Assembly: GCA_963840425.1 (NCBI GenBank)
Contig: CAWIYZ010000015.1
Coordinates: forward strand, 1 to 64,000
DNA from: CADEFX01 sp963840425
Lineage (GTDB): Bacteria > Pseudomonadota > Alphaproteobacteria > Rhizobiales > Hyphomicrobiaceae
Direction of reading: 5' to 3'
DNA length: 64,000 nt
Below the pieces are notes generated by a model. That model made no database searches. It was not told the origin of the DNA and saw only the letters and a program-made list of their open reading frames with translations. Below, one piece after another: positions 45,053-55,052 of this stretch; positions within the stretch are counted from its first letter, which is position 1; each line of letters begins with the position of its first letter. The position numbers and the translations under genes are program-made.

Positions 45053-45829
45053 ATGCCGCGCTATCGCGTGATCCTGGAATACGACGGCACGCCGTTCGTG
45101 GGCTGGCAGGTGCAAGCCAGCGGCCCCTCGGTGCAAGGCAGGCTTGTCGAGGCGATTCGGCAATTCTCCGGCGAGGAGGTGGCCGTACGCGGCGCCGGCC
45201 GCACGGATGCAGGCGTGCATGCGCTCGGCCAAGTCGCTCATTTCGATCTCACGAGAGATTGGCCGGCAGACAAGGTGCGCGAGGCCGTCAATTTCCATCT
45301 GAAGCCCGACCCCGTAGCGATCGTTGACTGTGGGATAGCCGGTGCCGATTTCGACGCCCGGTTCAGTGCGACGGGCAGGCACTATCTCTATCGAATTCTC
45401 GCACGGCGCGCTCCGCCGGCGCTAGACAGGCACAGGGTGTGGTGGGTGCCGCGTGCACTCGATGCCCAGGCCATGGCCGCGGCCGCAGGGCACCTGATCG
45501 GCCGGCATGATTTTACAACCTTTCGTGCCGCTGGCTGCCAAGCCAAATCACCCATCAAGACGCTCGATGTGCTGGACGTGCGATCGGACGGAAATGAAAT
45601 TCGCGTTGCAGCTTCGGCTCGGTCGTTCCTGCACCATCAGGTGCGCTCGATCGTCGGCAGCTTGAAGCATGTCGGTGAGGGTAAGTGGGTGCCGGACAAT
45701 CTCAAGACTGTGCTGGAAGCACGAGACCGCGCCGCCTGTGGGGTGATCGCCCCGGCCGCCGGGCTTTACCTCGTGCGTGTGGACTATGCGACGGCGAGCG
45801 AGAGCGCTGAGGACGACGAAAACGCATAG
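45053..45829 (+). CDS. truA: tRNA pseudouridine(38-40) synthase TruA
   Basis: TruA makes pseudouridine at positions 38-40 of the tRNA anticodon arm. The 258-residue protein has the N-terminal RVILEYDGTPFVGWQVQ and the catalytic Asp in GAGRTDAGVHALGQVAHFD near residue 53. It also has FDARFSATGRHYLYRI and SFLHHQVRSIVGSLKHVG. It is full length, and follows the small secreted-protein gene. It converges with the lyase gene whose stop lies 4 bp away. Confidence 0.95.
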   Translation: MPRYRVILEYDGTPFVGWQVQASGPSVQGRLVEAIRQFSGEEVAVRGAGRTDAGVHALGQVAHFDLTRDWPADKVREAVNFHLKPDPVAIVDCGIAGADFDARFSATGRHYLYRILARRAPPALDRHRVWWVPRALDAQAMAAAAGHLIGRHDFTTFRAAGCQAKSPIKTLDVLDVRSDGNEIRVAASARSFLHHQVRSIVGSLKHVGEGKWVPDNLKTVLEARDRAACGVIAPAAGLYLVRVDYATASESAEDDENA

Positions 45830-45833
45830 TGTG

Positions 45834-47177
45834 CTATCGGCGCGCGGCTAACACGCGATCGACCATGGCCGATGCGACGCCTAGATAGTTGGCGGGGTCG
45901 ACAAGGCTGGCGAGGGCCGCGGCATCGAGGTGCGACGTAATCTCCGCGCGCTTCTCCAATTGCTCGAGAAGCGGCGTGCCTTCCTCGAGCGCGCTGCGGC
46001 AGGCCGCGTAGACGAGATCGTGCGCTGCTCCGCGTCCCGTGTGCGGCGCCAACGCCATCATCACCGCCTCGGCGACGATCAGGCCACCGGTCAGGTCAAG
46101 GTTCTTGCGCATGCGGTCGGGCACGACGATCAGCCCTTCCAGCATGAAGCGCGATTGGTGCAAGGCGCCGGCGGTGGCGATGAAGCTTTCCGGGAGTGCT
46201 ATCCATTCCAAGTGCCAGGGTCCGGTCGCGCGTTCATGATCGGCCGCCATTGCGTCCAGCATCAGTCCGGCGTGCTGGCGCACGGTTTTGGCCAGCGCGA
46301 GGATGATCTCGCAGGAGATCGGATTGCGCTTCTGCGGCATGGTGGAAGAAGAGCCGCGGCCGGCTACGAACGGCTCAAAGGCTTCGGCGACCTCGGTCTG
46401 CATCATGAGCATGATATCGGTGGCGATTTTGGCGAGGCTGCCGGTGACGAGACCGAGGAACGACACGGCTTCCGCCATCGAATCGCGGGCGGCGTGCCAG
46501 GTGATCGGAGGCTGTGCGAGCTGCAACTCATCAGCAAACGCGGCTTGTACGGCGAGGCCATCCTTACTGAGAGACGCGAGCGTGCCTGCCGCGCCGGAGA
46601 ACTGCACGACGAGCACGCGCGGCTTCAGTTGCTCGAGCCGCTGGCGGTGACGCTCGATCATTGCCAGCCACACAGCGACCTTGTAGCCGAAGGTCACGGG
46701 CAGGGCATGCTGCAGATGGGTGCGCCCCGCCATGACGGTGTCGCGATGGCCCCGCGCAAGGCTGGTGAGCGCTGTTGCGATGGCATCCAGGTCCGCTTCC
46801 ACCAGACCGAGGGCGTCGCGAATCTGTAGCACACTGGCTGTATCCATGATGTCTTGCGTGGTGGCGCCCCAATGCACGTAACGGCCTGCGTCGCCGCACT
46901 GCTTGGCCATCTGATGCACCACGCCGACGATCGGATAGCCGACCACATCGGTCTCGGTCTTCAATTTGCCGAGATCGGTTGCTCTTGTATCGGCGTTCGC
47001 GGCGATCGCATCTGCCGCGGCACGGGGGATGACACCAACGTGCGCTTGTGCCTTCGCAAGCGCGACCTCGACCTCGACGTAACGTGCGGCGAGCGCCTCA
47101 TCGCTGAAGATGGCGCGCATGGCCGGCGTGCCGAACAGGTCGCGGAAGATGGAAGAGTCGAAGACTGTCGAAGGCAT
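45834..47177 (-). CDS. Fumarase/aspartase superfamily lyase, 3-carboxy-cis,cis-muconate cycloisomerase-like
   Basis: This 447-residue enzyme has the superfamily signature GRGSSSTMPQKRNPISCE near residues 280-297 and the N-terminal VHWGATTQDIMDTASVLQ. It also has the AGRTHLQHALPVTFG region. Overall spacing resembles PcaB of protocatechuate degradation and bacterial adenylosuccinate lyase relatives. No other pca genes are present here, so the substrate is uncertain. The ATG at 47177 (MPSTVFDSSIFRDLF) fits the family better than the longer frame. It is divergent from folE. Confidence 0.8.
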   Translation of the reverse strand: MPSTVFDSSIFRDLFGTPAMRAIFSDEALAARYVEVEVALAKAQAHVGVIPRAAADAIAANADTRATDLGKLKTETDVVGYPIVGVVHQMAKQCGDAGRYVHWGATTQDIMDTASVLQIRDALGLVEADLDAIATALTSLARGHRDTVMAGRTHLQHALPVTFGYKVAVWLAMIERHRQRLEQLKPRVLVVQFSGAAGTLASLSKDGLAVQAAFADELQLAQPPITWHAARDSMAEAVSFLGLVTGSLAKIATDIMLMMQTEVAEAFEPFVAGRGSSSTMPQKRNPISCEIILALAKTVRQHAGLMLDAMAADHERATGPWHLEWIALPESFIATAGALHQSRFMLEGLIVVPDRMRKNLDLTGGLIVAEAVMMALAPHTGRGAAHDLVYAACRSALEEGTPLLEQLEKRAEITSHLDAAALASLVDPANYLGVASAMVDRVLAARR

Positions 47178-47330
47178 GGATCGTTTCCGGGGGAAGGAAG
47201 ACAAAGCGTCGATGGGTACGATACCTCAAAGCAGATGCAGCGAGGCCGAGCAAGTCGTGCCCACCTCTGGAACCGCACCTGCATCCGGGCGTTGTCGTAA
47301 TTCGCGAAAACAGGCCCATCTGGAGGGTTC

Positions 47331-47957
47331 ATGGACGCTACCGTACATCCGTTGAAAACCAATGGATTCATTCGGCGTGACATAGAGACAGAAACACGCC
47401 CAAGCCGTGCGGAGGTCGAGCAGGCGGTTCGGACCCTGATCAGATGGACGGGCGATGATCCCGAGCGCGACGGGTTGATCGAGACGCCTTCGCGTGTGGC
47501 GCGAGCCTATGAGGATCTGTTCGGCGGCTACGCCGAGGATGCCGCCGCCATCCTGCGCAAGACGTTCGATGAGACCGAGGGTTACGACGAGATGATCGCC
47601 ATGCGCGGCATCCGTTTCGTCAGCCATTGCGAGCACCATATCGCGCCGATCATGGGGCAGGCATGGATCGCCTATGTGCCGACCAGCCGTGTGGTCGGTA
47701 TCTCCAAGCTGGCGCGCGTGCTGGAGATCTATTCCAAGCGCCTGCAGATTCAGGAGCGACTGACCTCTCAGATCGCCAACACCATCGATGAGGTGCTGCA
47801 GCCCAAGGGTGTCGCTGTGCTGATCAAGGCCCAGCACCTTTGCGTCGGGATGCGCGGTGTGCGCAAGCATGAGGCAGACCTGGTCACCACGCGCATGCTG
47901 GGATGCTTCCGCGACGATCCCATGCTGCGCCAGGAATTCATGCGCCTGAGCGAGTAG
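47331..47957 (+). CDS. folE: GTP cyclohydrolase I
   Basis: FolE converts GTP to 7,8-dihydroneopterin triphosphate, the entry to folate synthesis. The 208-residue protein has DDPERDGLIETPSRVARAYEDLF, the zinc and active-site motif SHCEHHIAPIMGQAWIAYVP around residues 101-120, and the second zinc Cys in AQHLCVGMRGVRKHEA. It is not related to the GTP cyclohydrolase II missing from the RibB fusion. It stands alone, 154 bp from the divergent lyase start. Confidence 0.96.
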   Translation: MDATVHPLKTNGFIRRDIETETRPSRAEVEQAVRTLIRWTGDDPERDGLIETPSRVARAYEDLFGGYAEDAAAILRKTFDETEGYDEMIAMRGIRFVSHCEHHIAPIMGQAWIAYVPTSRVVGISKLARVLEIYSKRLQIQERLTSQIANTIDEVLQPKGVAVLIKAQHLCVGMRGVRKHEADLVTTRMLGCFRDDPMLRQEFMRLSE

Positions 47958-48116
47958 CCCCCAAGTCCCCCGAAATTGACTAGCTGCCGCCAAGCCCCCC
48001 TTGGATGGAGAGGGCTTGATTGTGCGCGCTCTTTCGTGATCGATTGCGTTGGACGGCGCCAGCCCCAAGGGACCGGCTGCCTATCACGAGCATCGGTCAT
48101 GGAGGACGCCTCGGTC

Positions 48117-48872
48117 ATGGCAACGAACAAGGTCGCACTCATCACGGGTGGTGGATCGGGCATCGGCAGATCGGCAGCGCTGCACCTGCAGGCGGACGGT
48201 TGGAACGCGGTGGTGACCGGTCGTCGCAAGGAGGAGCTCGACAAGACCTGTGCGCTCGCCAAATCCGGCGGGGGCAAGATGGCGGCTGTTGCTGCCGACG
48301 TCTCCAAGCAGGCCGACGTCAAGCGCCTGTTCGGCGAGGTTGTGAAGACCTTCGGTCGCCTGGACTTTCTGTTCAACAATGCTGGTATGGGTTTACCGGC
48401 GGGGCCGATGGAGGACATTCCGCTCGAGAAGTGGCAACAGGTCGTCGACCTCAATCTGACCGGCTGCTTCCTTTGCGCCCAAGAGGCGATCCGCCTCTTC
48501 AAGTCACAGAAGCCGCAGGGCGGCCGCATCGTCAACAACGGCTCGATCTCGGCGCATACGCCCAGGCCGCAATCTGTGGCCTACACGGCGACGAAGCACG
48601 CCGTCACGGGTCTCACGAAATGCATCGCGCTCGACGGACGTGCGTTCAACATCGCCTGTGGCCAGCTCGACATCGGCAATGCCGACACGGCGATGGGCGG
48701 GCGCATGAAGGCCGGCGTGCCGCAGGCGAGCGGCGAGATCCGGCCGGAGCCGGTCATGGACGTGGAGCATTGCGGCAGCGCAATCCGCTACATGGCGAGT
48801 TTGCCTCTGGACAGCAACGTGCTGACGATGGCGATCAAGGCCACGGCCATGCCGTTCGAGGGCCGCGGGTAG
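48117..48872 (+). CDS. SDR-family oxidoreductase
   Basis: This 251-residue short-chain dehydrogenase has the classical cofactor motif TGGGSGIGR near residues 11-19, NNAG near 85, and the catalytic Ser and Tyr-x-x-x-Lys in NGSISAHTPRPQSVAYTATKHA near 140-162. The loop IALDGRAFNIACGQLDIGNA is typical of a proteobacterial subgroup of unknown substrate. GGAGG at 48102-48106 supports the ATG at 48117 over that at 48099. It lies 26 bp before the large hydrolase gene and may be co-transcribed with it. Confidence 0.85.
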   Translation: MATNKVALITGGGSGIGRSAALHLQADGWNAVVTGRRKEELDKTCALAKSGGGKMAAVAADVSKQADVKRLFGEVVKTFGRLDFLFNNAGMGLPAGPMEDIPLEKWQQVVDLNLTGCFLCAQEAIRLFKSQKPQGGRIVNNGSISAHTPRPQSVAYTATKHAVTGLTKCIALDGRAFNIACGQLDIGNADTAMGGRMKAGVPQASGEIRPEPVMDVEHCGSAIRYMASLPLDSNVLTMAIKATAMPFEGRG

Positions 48873-48898
48873 CGTTCGGGCAGATCTGACACGACGCG

Positions 48899-50928
48899 AT
48901 GGGGCAGGTGATTATGACCAACCGGGTCGAGATCGACATCACGGAGCGTTTTGCCTTCGCCGGCGGTCAGTCCTTTGGGGCCGTCGGACCTTATGAGCGC
49001 CTCAAGGGCCGCGCGCACTTTGCCGTCGATCCAAAGGCGCGGGCGCAGGCTGGCGTTGTCGATCTCGACAAGGCCGCCGTCGATGCGGGCGGGCTCGTGC
49101 GCTTCTCCGCCGACATCTCTATCCTGAAGCCCGTCGATCCGGCGAAGGGTAGCGGCCGTCTGTTCTTCGACTGGGGCAATCGCGGCAACATCCGCTGCCT
49201 TCAGTTCTTCAACGATGCAGTGGGCTCCAACGATCCGCGAACGGCCGAGCACGCCGGCAACGGCTTCATGATGCGCCGCGGCTATACGCTCGTTTGGTGC
49301 GGATGGCAGGCCGATCTGCTCCCCGGCGACCATCGTTTTCTTCTGGATGTGCCCGTAGCAACCGACAAGGATAAGCCGATCACGGGCCAGGTACGGGTCG
49401 AGTACATCGCCAATGCGCGCGGCGTTACAACCATGCCGTTGTCGAGCCGCGCCTCCACGCGCAGCCACCCGACGGTGTCGCTCGACACGCGCAAGGCCAG
49501 CCTGACGCGGCGGCGCTACGCTGGGGATGCGCGCATTCCCGTGCCACCGGACGCCTGGATGTTCGCCCGTCTGGAGGGCGGCAGTGGGCTGGACAACCAG
49601 GGCGCCGAATACGCGATCGTTCCTTCCGACACGCACATCCATATTCCCGCAGGTTTCGAGCCGGGCTGGATTTACGAGCTGGTCTACGAGGGCAAGATCC
49701 GCTTGTACTCGGGCTCGGCCACGTTGCCGTCCGCGATTTTGTGAGCTTCTTGAAGTCGGGTAAGCCGGACACTGCGGGCAAGGCCAATCCCGCCGGCCGC
49801 CCCATGGAAAAAGCGTATGGCTGGGGGCGCTCGCAAACCGGCCGCTGCATCCGCGATTTCATTCATCGCGGCTTCAACGCCGATGCGTCCGGCCGCAAGG
49901 TGTTCGACGGCATGCTGCCGCATGTCTCGGGCGGTGGCCTCATGTGGATGAACCACCGCTTTGCCAACGTCATCGTGGCCGCCGGCCAGGAGTACGAGGA
50001 TCACGAGAACCCGGCCGATCGCTTTCCGTTCTCATATGCGTCGTCGAGCGATCACATCACCGGTCGAACGGACGCGATCTGCAAGCGGCCCGAGACTGAC
50101 CCGTTGATCCTGCATACACAGACCGCCACTGAGTACTGGCAGCGACACGGATCGCTCGTGCACACCGATACGCGCGGCAATGATCTGCCTCAGCCTGAGA
50201 ACGTGCGCGTGTATCTCTGGTCGAGCTCCCAGCATTTCGCCGATCCTCTCCTGAAGAAGCCCACGCGCGGCGTGTGCCAGAACGTGATCAACGTCGTGTG
50301 GACGTCGATGCTGTTCAGGGGAATGCTCGACGCCATGGATGCCTGGGCGAGCAAGGGAGTAGCACCGCCCGACAGTCGTATTCCGCGCCGGGCGGATGGG
50401 ACGCTGGTGCCCGGTGAGGAGTACCGTGCCAAGTTTCCGGCCATCCCCGGCATTGCCACGCCGCGCGGACCGAGCCCGCTCGAGCGCCTGGACTTCGGTC
50501 CGGATTTCGACAAGGGATTGCTCGTGGAGCCGCCGAAGCGTACCGGGCAGAGCTACACGGTCCTGGTGCCTGCGGCCGACGCCGACGGCAATGATAAGGC
50601 AGGCGTGCGTGCGCCGATGGTGCAGGCGCCGCTGGGGACCTATACGGGTTGGAACCTGCGGGCGCGCGGTTTCGGGCACGGCGCCATGTTCGAGTTTTCC
50701 GGGAGCACCATACCGCTCCCGGAAACTTCAGAAGAGCGGGCCGCCACGGGCGATCCGCGCGTCTCGATCCTCGAGCGATACCCCTGCAAGGCCGCCTATC
50801 GCGAGGCCATCGGCGAGGCGGCCCAGAAGCTCGTGGCTCAGGGCGTCATGCTCCAGGAGGACATCGAGCGCTGCATGGCTGCGGCAGCCAATTGGGGCCG
50901 CCCTCGTCACGATGTGAGCCTCGATTAG
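48899..50928 (+). pseudogene. Large alpha/beta hydrolase-domain protein, one frameshift
   Basis: Two frames together encode a protein of about 676 residues of the alpha/beta hydrolase-domain (PF20091-like) type. The first runs from ITERFAFAGGQSFGAVGPYE to IYELVYEGK. The second resumes SFLKSGKPD and carries the nucleophile elbow GRSQTGR in YGWGRSQTGRCIRDF. The junction is a single missing G at about 49696 (GGCAAGATCC for GGCAAGGATCC). Restoring it yields the continuous GKDPLVLGLGHVAVRDFVSF. The gene is otherwise well preserved, so consensus error is plausible. Substrate is unknown. Confidence 0.82.
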
Positions 50929-51079
50929 CCGGCACGTGGCCCGCGCGCCGCAGCAGCTCGCGTGAGTGCTCCTACACGCCTGGGTAGGTTGCGCTCCGCT
51001 GGTACACTTCGCAGTGTTGCAGCGGGATGGCCCCGCTGATTTCGGGAAGGGCCAGCAGCGCTGCGGGGCCGTGCGGGGC

Positions 51080-52831
51080 ATGAATGCGCAGAAAGCAGGG
51101 CGCGAGCAGTTCTCCCTGCAATCTCTGATGGCGGGCGTGTGGGCCCCCCTGGCGGCCATTTCCGGGGTCGTCAATGTGCTGGCGCTCACCGGCTCGTTCT
51201 ACATGCTGCAGGTGTACGATCGGGTGCTGACGAGCCGCAACGTCTCGACCCTGATCGCCATCTCCATTCTAGCCGCCTGCCTGTACGGCTTTTCCGGCGC
51301 CCTCGAGGTGATCCGGGCCCAGGTATTGGTGCGGGTCGGCGATCGCATCGACCGGCGCCTGATGCCGGCTGCGCAGCAGGCCGCCATGCGTCAATCTCTG
51401 CGAGGCGCGGCCCCGGCCGAAGCGCAGCAAGCCATTCGCGATGTGGACAGCATGAGGGCGTTTTTGGCCAGCCAGGGCCCAGTCGCCATTTTTGACCTGC
51501 CGTGGCTGCCGCTCTACATCCTCTTCATCGCCGCGCTGCATCCGGTCCTCGGGCTTGTTACCGCCGCGGGAGCGCTCGTGATATGTGCCCTGACCTTGGC
51601 CTCCGAAAGCGTCACCCGCACACTCGCGGCACAGGCGGTCGCGACCGGTGCGCGCAGGCAGGCTGTCGCCGACGAAAACGCCAGGAACGTCGAGGTGATG
51701 CAAGCCATGGGGTTTGCGGATCGCGCCCACCTCAGGTTCGCGGCTGTCAATGCGGAGCATCTCAAGGCACAGGAGAGCGCCAGCGATATCGGAGGCGCGC
51801 TTGCCAGCATCTCGCGCGTATTCCGCATGATGCTGCAGTCGGCCATTCTTGGCCTCGGAGCGTACCTGACCATTCGCGGGCACATGACCGCCGGGGCCAT
51901 CATTGCGGCGTCCCTCGCCGCTGCCCGAGCGCTAGCTCCGATCGAGCTTGCAGCGGCCCATTGGCGCGGCTTCATCGCGGCGCGCCAGGCTCGGGCTCGC
52001 CTGACGTCGCTGCTCAACGACCCGCCAGGGGGCAACATATCCACGACCTTGCCGGCGCCATCGAGGAGTTTGCGCGTGGAGCATGTCGCGGTAGCCGCGC
52101 CCCGCGGTCGGCGGCTGGTGCTCAGTGATGTGAATTTGGAGCTCAAGGCGGGACAGGGACTGGGCGTCATAGGTCCAAGCGCAGCCGGTAAATCCTGCCT
52201 CGCCCGGACAATTGCTGGGGCCTGGTCCGCGCAGCGGGGAGCCGTGCGGCTCGATGGCGCGAGCTTCGACCAGTGGACGAATGCCGATCTTGGTCGCCAC
52301 ATCGGCTATCTGCCGCAAACGCTACAGCTTTTTGAAGGTACGATTGCTCAGAACATTTCCCGGTTCGAGGCGGCGCCCGCAAGCGACGCGGTCATCGAGG
52401 CTGCGCGCGCGGCGGGCATCCACGATATGGTTCTGAAGCTCCCGTCCGGCTACGACACTCCAGTGGGTGTGGATGGCGGAGCGCTTTCCGCCGGTCAGCG
52501 CCAGCGCATCGGCCTGGCCCGGGCGCTTTTTCGCAAGCCATTCCTGGTGGTGCTGGACGAGCCCAATTCCAACCTGGACTCGGACGGGGATATGGCACTG
52601 ATCGGCGCGATGCAGGAGATCCGGCTGCGCGGCGGTATCGTCATTGTTGTGGCGCATCGCCCGAACATTCTAACTGTCGTCGACACCGTTTGTGTCATCG
52701 CCGGTGGGCGCATGACCGCATTCGGACCGCGGGACGAGGTTCTGCAACGCGTCATGCGTGTTACGCCGATTGCGCAGGATGGCGGCGTCGCACTGCCAGC
52801 CCCGGTGCGGCAGGAAGGCGGCAGCAGATGA
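51080..52831 (+). CDS. Type I secretion system permease/ATPase (PrtD/PrsD-like)
   Basis: This 583-residue ABC exporter has an N-terminal membrane domain (about six helices, residues 20-310, with VLALTGSFYMLQVYDRVL). The ATPase domain has Walker A GPSAAGKSC near 363, the signature LSAGQRQRIGLARAL near 473 and Walker B FLVVLDEPNSNLD. It lacks an N-terminal C39 peptidase, so it fits exporters of RTX-type proteins or adhesins. Its stop overlaps the start of the membrane fusion protein gene by 4 bp. No RTX substrate gene is in the window. Confidence 0.92.
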   Translation: MNAQKAGREQFSLQSLMAGVWAPLAAISGVVNVLALTGSFYMLQVYDRVLTSRNVSTLIAISILAACLYGFSGALEVIRAQVLVRVGDRIDRRLMPAAQQAAMRQSLRGAAPAEAQQAIRDVDSMRAFLASQGPVAIFDLPWLPLYILFIAALHPVLGLVTAAGALVICALTLASESVTRTLAAQAVATGARRQAVADENARNVEVMQAMGFADRAHLRFAAVNAEHLKAQESASDIGGALASISRVFRMMLQSAILGLGAYLTIRGHMTAGAIIAASLAAARALAPIELAAAHWRGFIAARQARARLTSLLNDPPGGNISTTLPAPSRSLRVEHVAVAAPRGRRLVLSDVNLELKAGQGLGVIGPSAAGKSCLARTIAGAWSAQRGAVRLDGASFDQWTNADLGRHIGYLPQTLQLFEGTIAQNISRFEAAPASDAVIEAARAAGIHDMVLKLPSGYDTPVGVDGGALSAGQRQRIGLARALFRKPFLVVLDEPNSNLDSDGDMALIGAMQEIRLRGGIVIVVAHRPNILTVVDTVCVIAGGRMTAFGPRDEVLQRVMRVTPIAQDGGVALPAPVRQEGGSR

Positions 52832-54153
52832 GGTGGCCGCAGCGCATCGTGTCGGCTATTGGCGATGATGCTGCCAGCGCGGGGCTGGCGCACAGGCTGA
52901 TCGCAGGTGTTGTCCTCATCCTGATATTGGTCGTAGGCGCCGGCGGCTGGGCAGCCACCGCCAGGATCGCAGGTGCGGTGATCGCGCCGGGCGTTCTCGT
53001 GGTGGATGCAAACAGCAAGAAGGTCCAGCATCCCTCCGGCGGCGTGGTGGGCGCAATCAGAGTTCGCAACGGCGCGCGCGTCGAGGCCGGCGACCTGCTG
53101 ATTCGCCTCGACGAGACACAGGTGCGCGCAGCGCTCGGTGTCGTCGTGTCTCAACTTGTGCAGCTCAACGGCCGCAAGGCCCGCCTCGAGGCCGAGCGCG
53201 ATGGAGCCGCCGTCCTGGTGTTTCCGGAGCAGTTCGAGGCCCAGAGCAGCGAAGCCCGTCATGCCGCAGCCGGTGAGCGTCGCCTCTTTGAGGCGCGGCG
53301 GAGCTCCGCGCAGGGCCAGAAGCAGCAGCAGGTGGAGCGCATCAGCCAGCTCAAGCAGGAGATCACTGGCCTGTTGGCTCAGCATTCCGCCAAGGAGCAG
53401 GAATTCGGCTACATCAAACTGGAGCTGGAGCGCCTGGATCTTCTGCACGAGAAGCGACTGGTGAACGAGACGCGAATGCTGGCGATGAAGCGTGAGGAGA
53501 TCCGCATTCAGGGAGAGATCGGTGCATTCGTCGCCCAGGTCGCGCGCGCTCGCGGACAGATCAGTCAGACCGAGCTGCAGATCATTCAGATCGATCAGGA
53601 CATCTGCACGGAAGCGCAGAAAGAGTTGCGCGAGGTCGAAGCAAAGATTGCTGAGCTGGCGGAGCGGCGGATCAGCGCGGAGGACCAGTTGCAGCGTGTC
53701 GATATCAAGGCGCCGATCGCCGGCATCGTGCACGAGCTCAACGCGCACACGGTCGGCGGCGTGATCCAGGCGAGCGAGACGCTGATGCAGATCGTGCCTG
53801 TCAATGGCGATCTGACAATCGAGGCACGTCTTGCGCCGGCCGATATCGATCACGTTGCTGTCGGGAGCAAGAGCACATTACGCTTCTCGGCATTCAATCA
53901 GCGGACGACACCGGAGGTTTCGGGAGTCGTCGTGCTCGTCTCGCCCGATTTATCGAAGGATGCGCAAACCGGCGTGACGTACTATACAGCGCGCATCCGC
54001 CTCGATGCGGAGGGGGCGAGCACGCTTGCGGGCCTGAAGCTGGTGCCGGGCATGCCGGTCGAAGCGTTCATTGAGACAGAAGAGCGAACCGCGCTTTCAT
54101 ATCTCCTGAAGCCGCTCACGGACCAAATCACGCGTGTTTTCCGGGATCCCTAA
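52828..54153 (+). CDS. HlyD-family membrane fusion protein (PrtE/PrsE-like)
   Basis: This 441-residue periplasmic adaptor has one N-terminal membrane helix (LIAGVVLILILVVGAGGW, residues 24-42). A biotinyl/lipoyl-like segment follows (KVQHPSGGVVGAIRVRNGARVEAGDLLIRLD), then a long alpha-hairpin of coiled coil (about residues 95-290). The C-terminal beta region ends MPVEAFIETEERTALSYLLKPL, as in type I secretion adaptors. It connects the inner-membrane ATPase to a TolC-like channel encoded elsewhere. Confidence 0.93.
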   Translation: MRWPQRIVSAIGDDAASAGLAHRLIAGVVLILILVVGAGGWAATARIAGAVIAPGVLVVDANSKKVQHPSGGVVGAIRVRNGARVEAGDLLIRLDETQVRAALGVVVSQLVQLNGRKARLEAERDGAAVLVFPEQFEAQSSEARHAAAGERRLFEARRSSAQGQKQQQVERISQLKQEITGLLAQHSAKEQEFGYIKLELERLDLLHEKRLVNETRMLAMKREEIRIQGEIGAFVAQVARARGQISQTELQIIQIDQDICTEAQKELREVEAKIAELAERRISAEDQLQRVDIKAPIAGIVHELNAHTVGGVIQASETLMQIVPVNGDLTIEARLAPADIDHVAVGSKSTLRFSAFNQRTTPEVSGVVVLVSPDLSKDAQTGVTYYTARIRLDAEGASTLAGLKLVPGMPVEAFIETEERTALSYLLKPLTDQITRVFRDP

Positions 54154-54244
54154 CGTGTCTCAGCATGTTGCAGGCCACGACAACGGGCTAGAGGCCGTGA
54201 CCCTCCAGACCTGAATATCTTCTCGATAGTTCTGTAGTCCGGCC

Positions 54245-54421
54245 CTAGTGCCGGGTCTGGCTTTGCAGTCTCACGATCTCTTCCTTGAGCTTGAGCTTCT
54301 CGCGTTTCATGCGCGTGATGTCGAGGTCGCTCGACCCTGGACGGGCAAGCTCTTCCTCGATCCGGCGCTCAAGAAGCTTATGCTTCTCGGAAAGCTCTGC
54401 GAGATGTGCTGCAAGCGACAT
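54245..54421 (-). CDS. YdcH/DUF465-family small helical protein
   Basis: This 58-residue protein is almost entirely helical: MSLAAHLAELSEKHKLLERR then a Lys/Glu-rich helix LDITRMKREKLKLKEEIVRL. This is the DUF465 (YdcH) pattern. Function is unknown. It is divergent from a second, longer DUF465-like gene 241 bp away. The ATG at 54421 is preceded by purines (CAAAGATG on the coding strand). Confidence 0.82.
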   Translation of the reverse strand: MSLAAHLAELSEKHKLLERRIEEELARPGSSDLDITRMKREKLKLKEEIVRLQSQTRH

Positions 54422-54662
54422 CTTTGGCCTCCGTTGCCAGTTGAAGGACCGGCAAATTGTGACATGCCTCCCAAGCAATGTCTAATGCTCCAAACTTCGG
54501 AAAACGAGCCTGTGGAACCTCGGGTAGCACCCGCAACTTCGGCGGTGGAACACCTGATGCCAACCCATCGAAACCCCCGATTAGTGTGTCGATAAGCTTT
54601 CGCTCGGCTTGCGCACAAGTGCCCTGGGGGCGATACTGTCAACCGTGCTTCGAGGACGAAGC

Positions 54663-54893
54663 GTGAATGAGGTCAAGCATCGTCGGATGCAGCCGCCTGA
54701 CGAACGCGAGTTGCGTGACCTGTTGGCGAAGCTCAGGGCCGAGCATCGCGATCTCGACAACGAAATCGTGGCGCTCGAAGCTTCGGGTCAGGCCGATCAG
54801 CTACTGGTCAAACGGCTGAAAAAAAAGAAGCTGCAACTCAAGGATCAGATCACGGCTGTCGAGGACCAACTCACGCCGGACATCATTGCTTAA
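54663..54893 (+). CDS. YdcH/DUF465-like small helical protein
   Basis: This 76-residue helical protein has ERELRDLLAKLRAEHRDLDN and LLVKRLKKKKLQLKDQITAV, the same two-helix layout as the divergent YdcH protein, ending in a short acidic tail. The GTG at 54663 has a fair ribosome-binding site (GAGGACGA); the ATG at 54687 is an alternative. It lies 159 bp upstream of purE, the usual rhizobial position. Function is unknown. Confidence 0.8.
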   Translation: MNEVKHRRMQPPDERELRDLLAKLRAEHRDLDNEIVALEASGQADQLLVKRLKKKKLQLKDQITAVEDQLTPDIIA

Positions 54894-55052
54894 GGTTGCG
54901 ACGCATATCCACGGGAGCGGGCTGTCGTGGTGCTTGCCAGAATGAGCTTTCAGCTTATAGAACGCTGTTCCCTGAATCTGTTTGCCAGCTTACCGAAGCT
55001 AAAGCTGTTGTTCCGCGCGATCGAGACGGCGGAGTAGGTACTCACGGATTGT

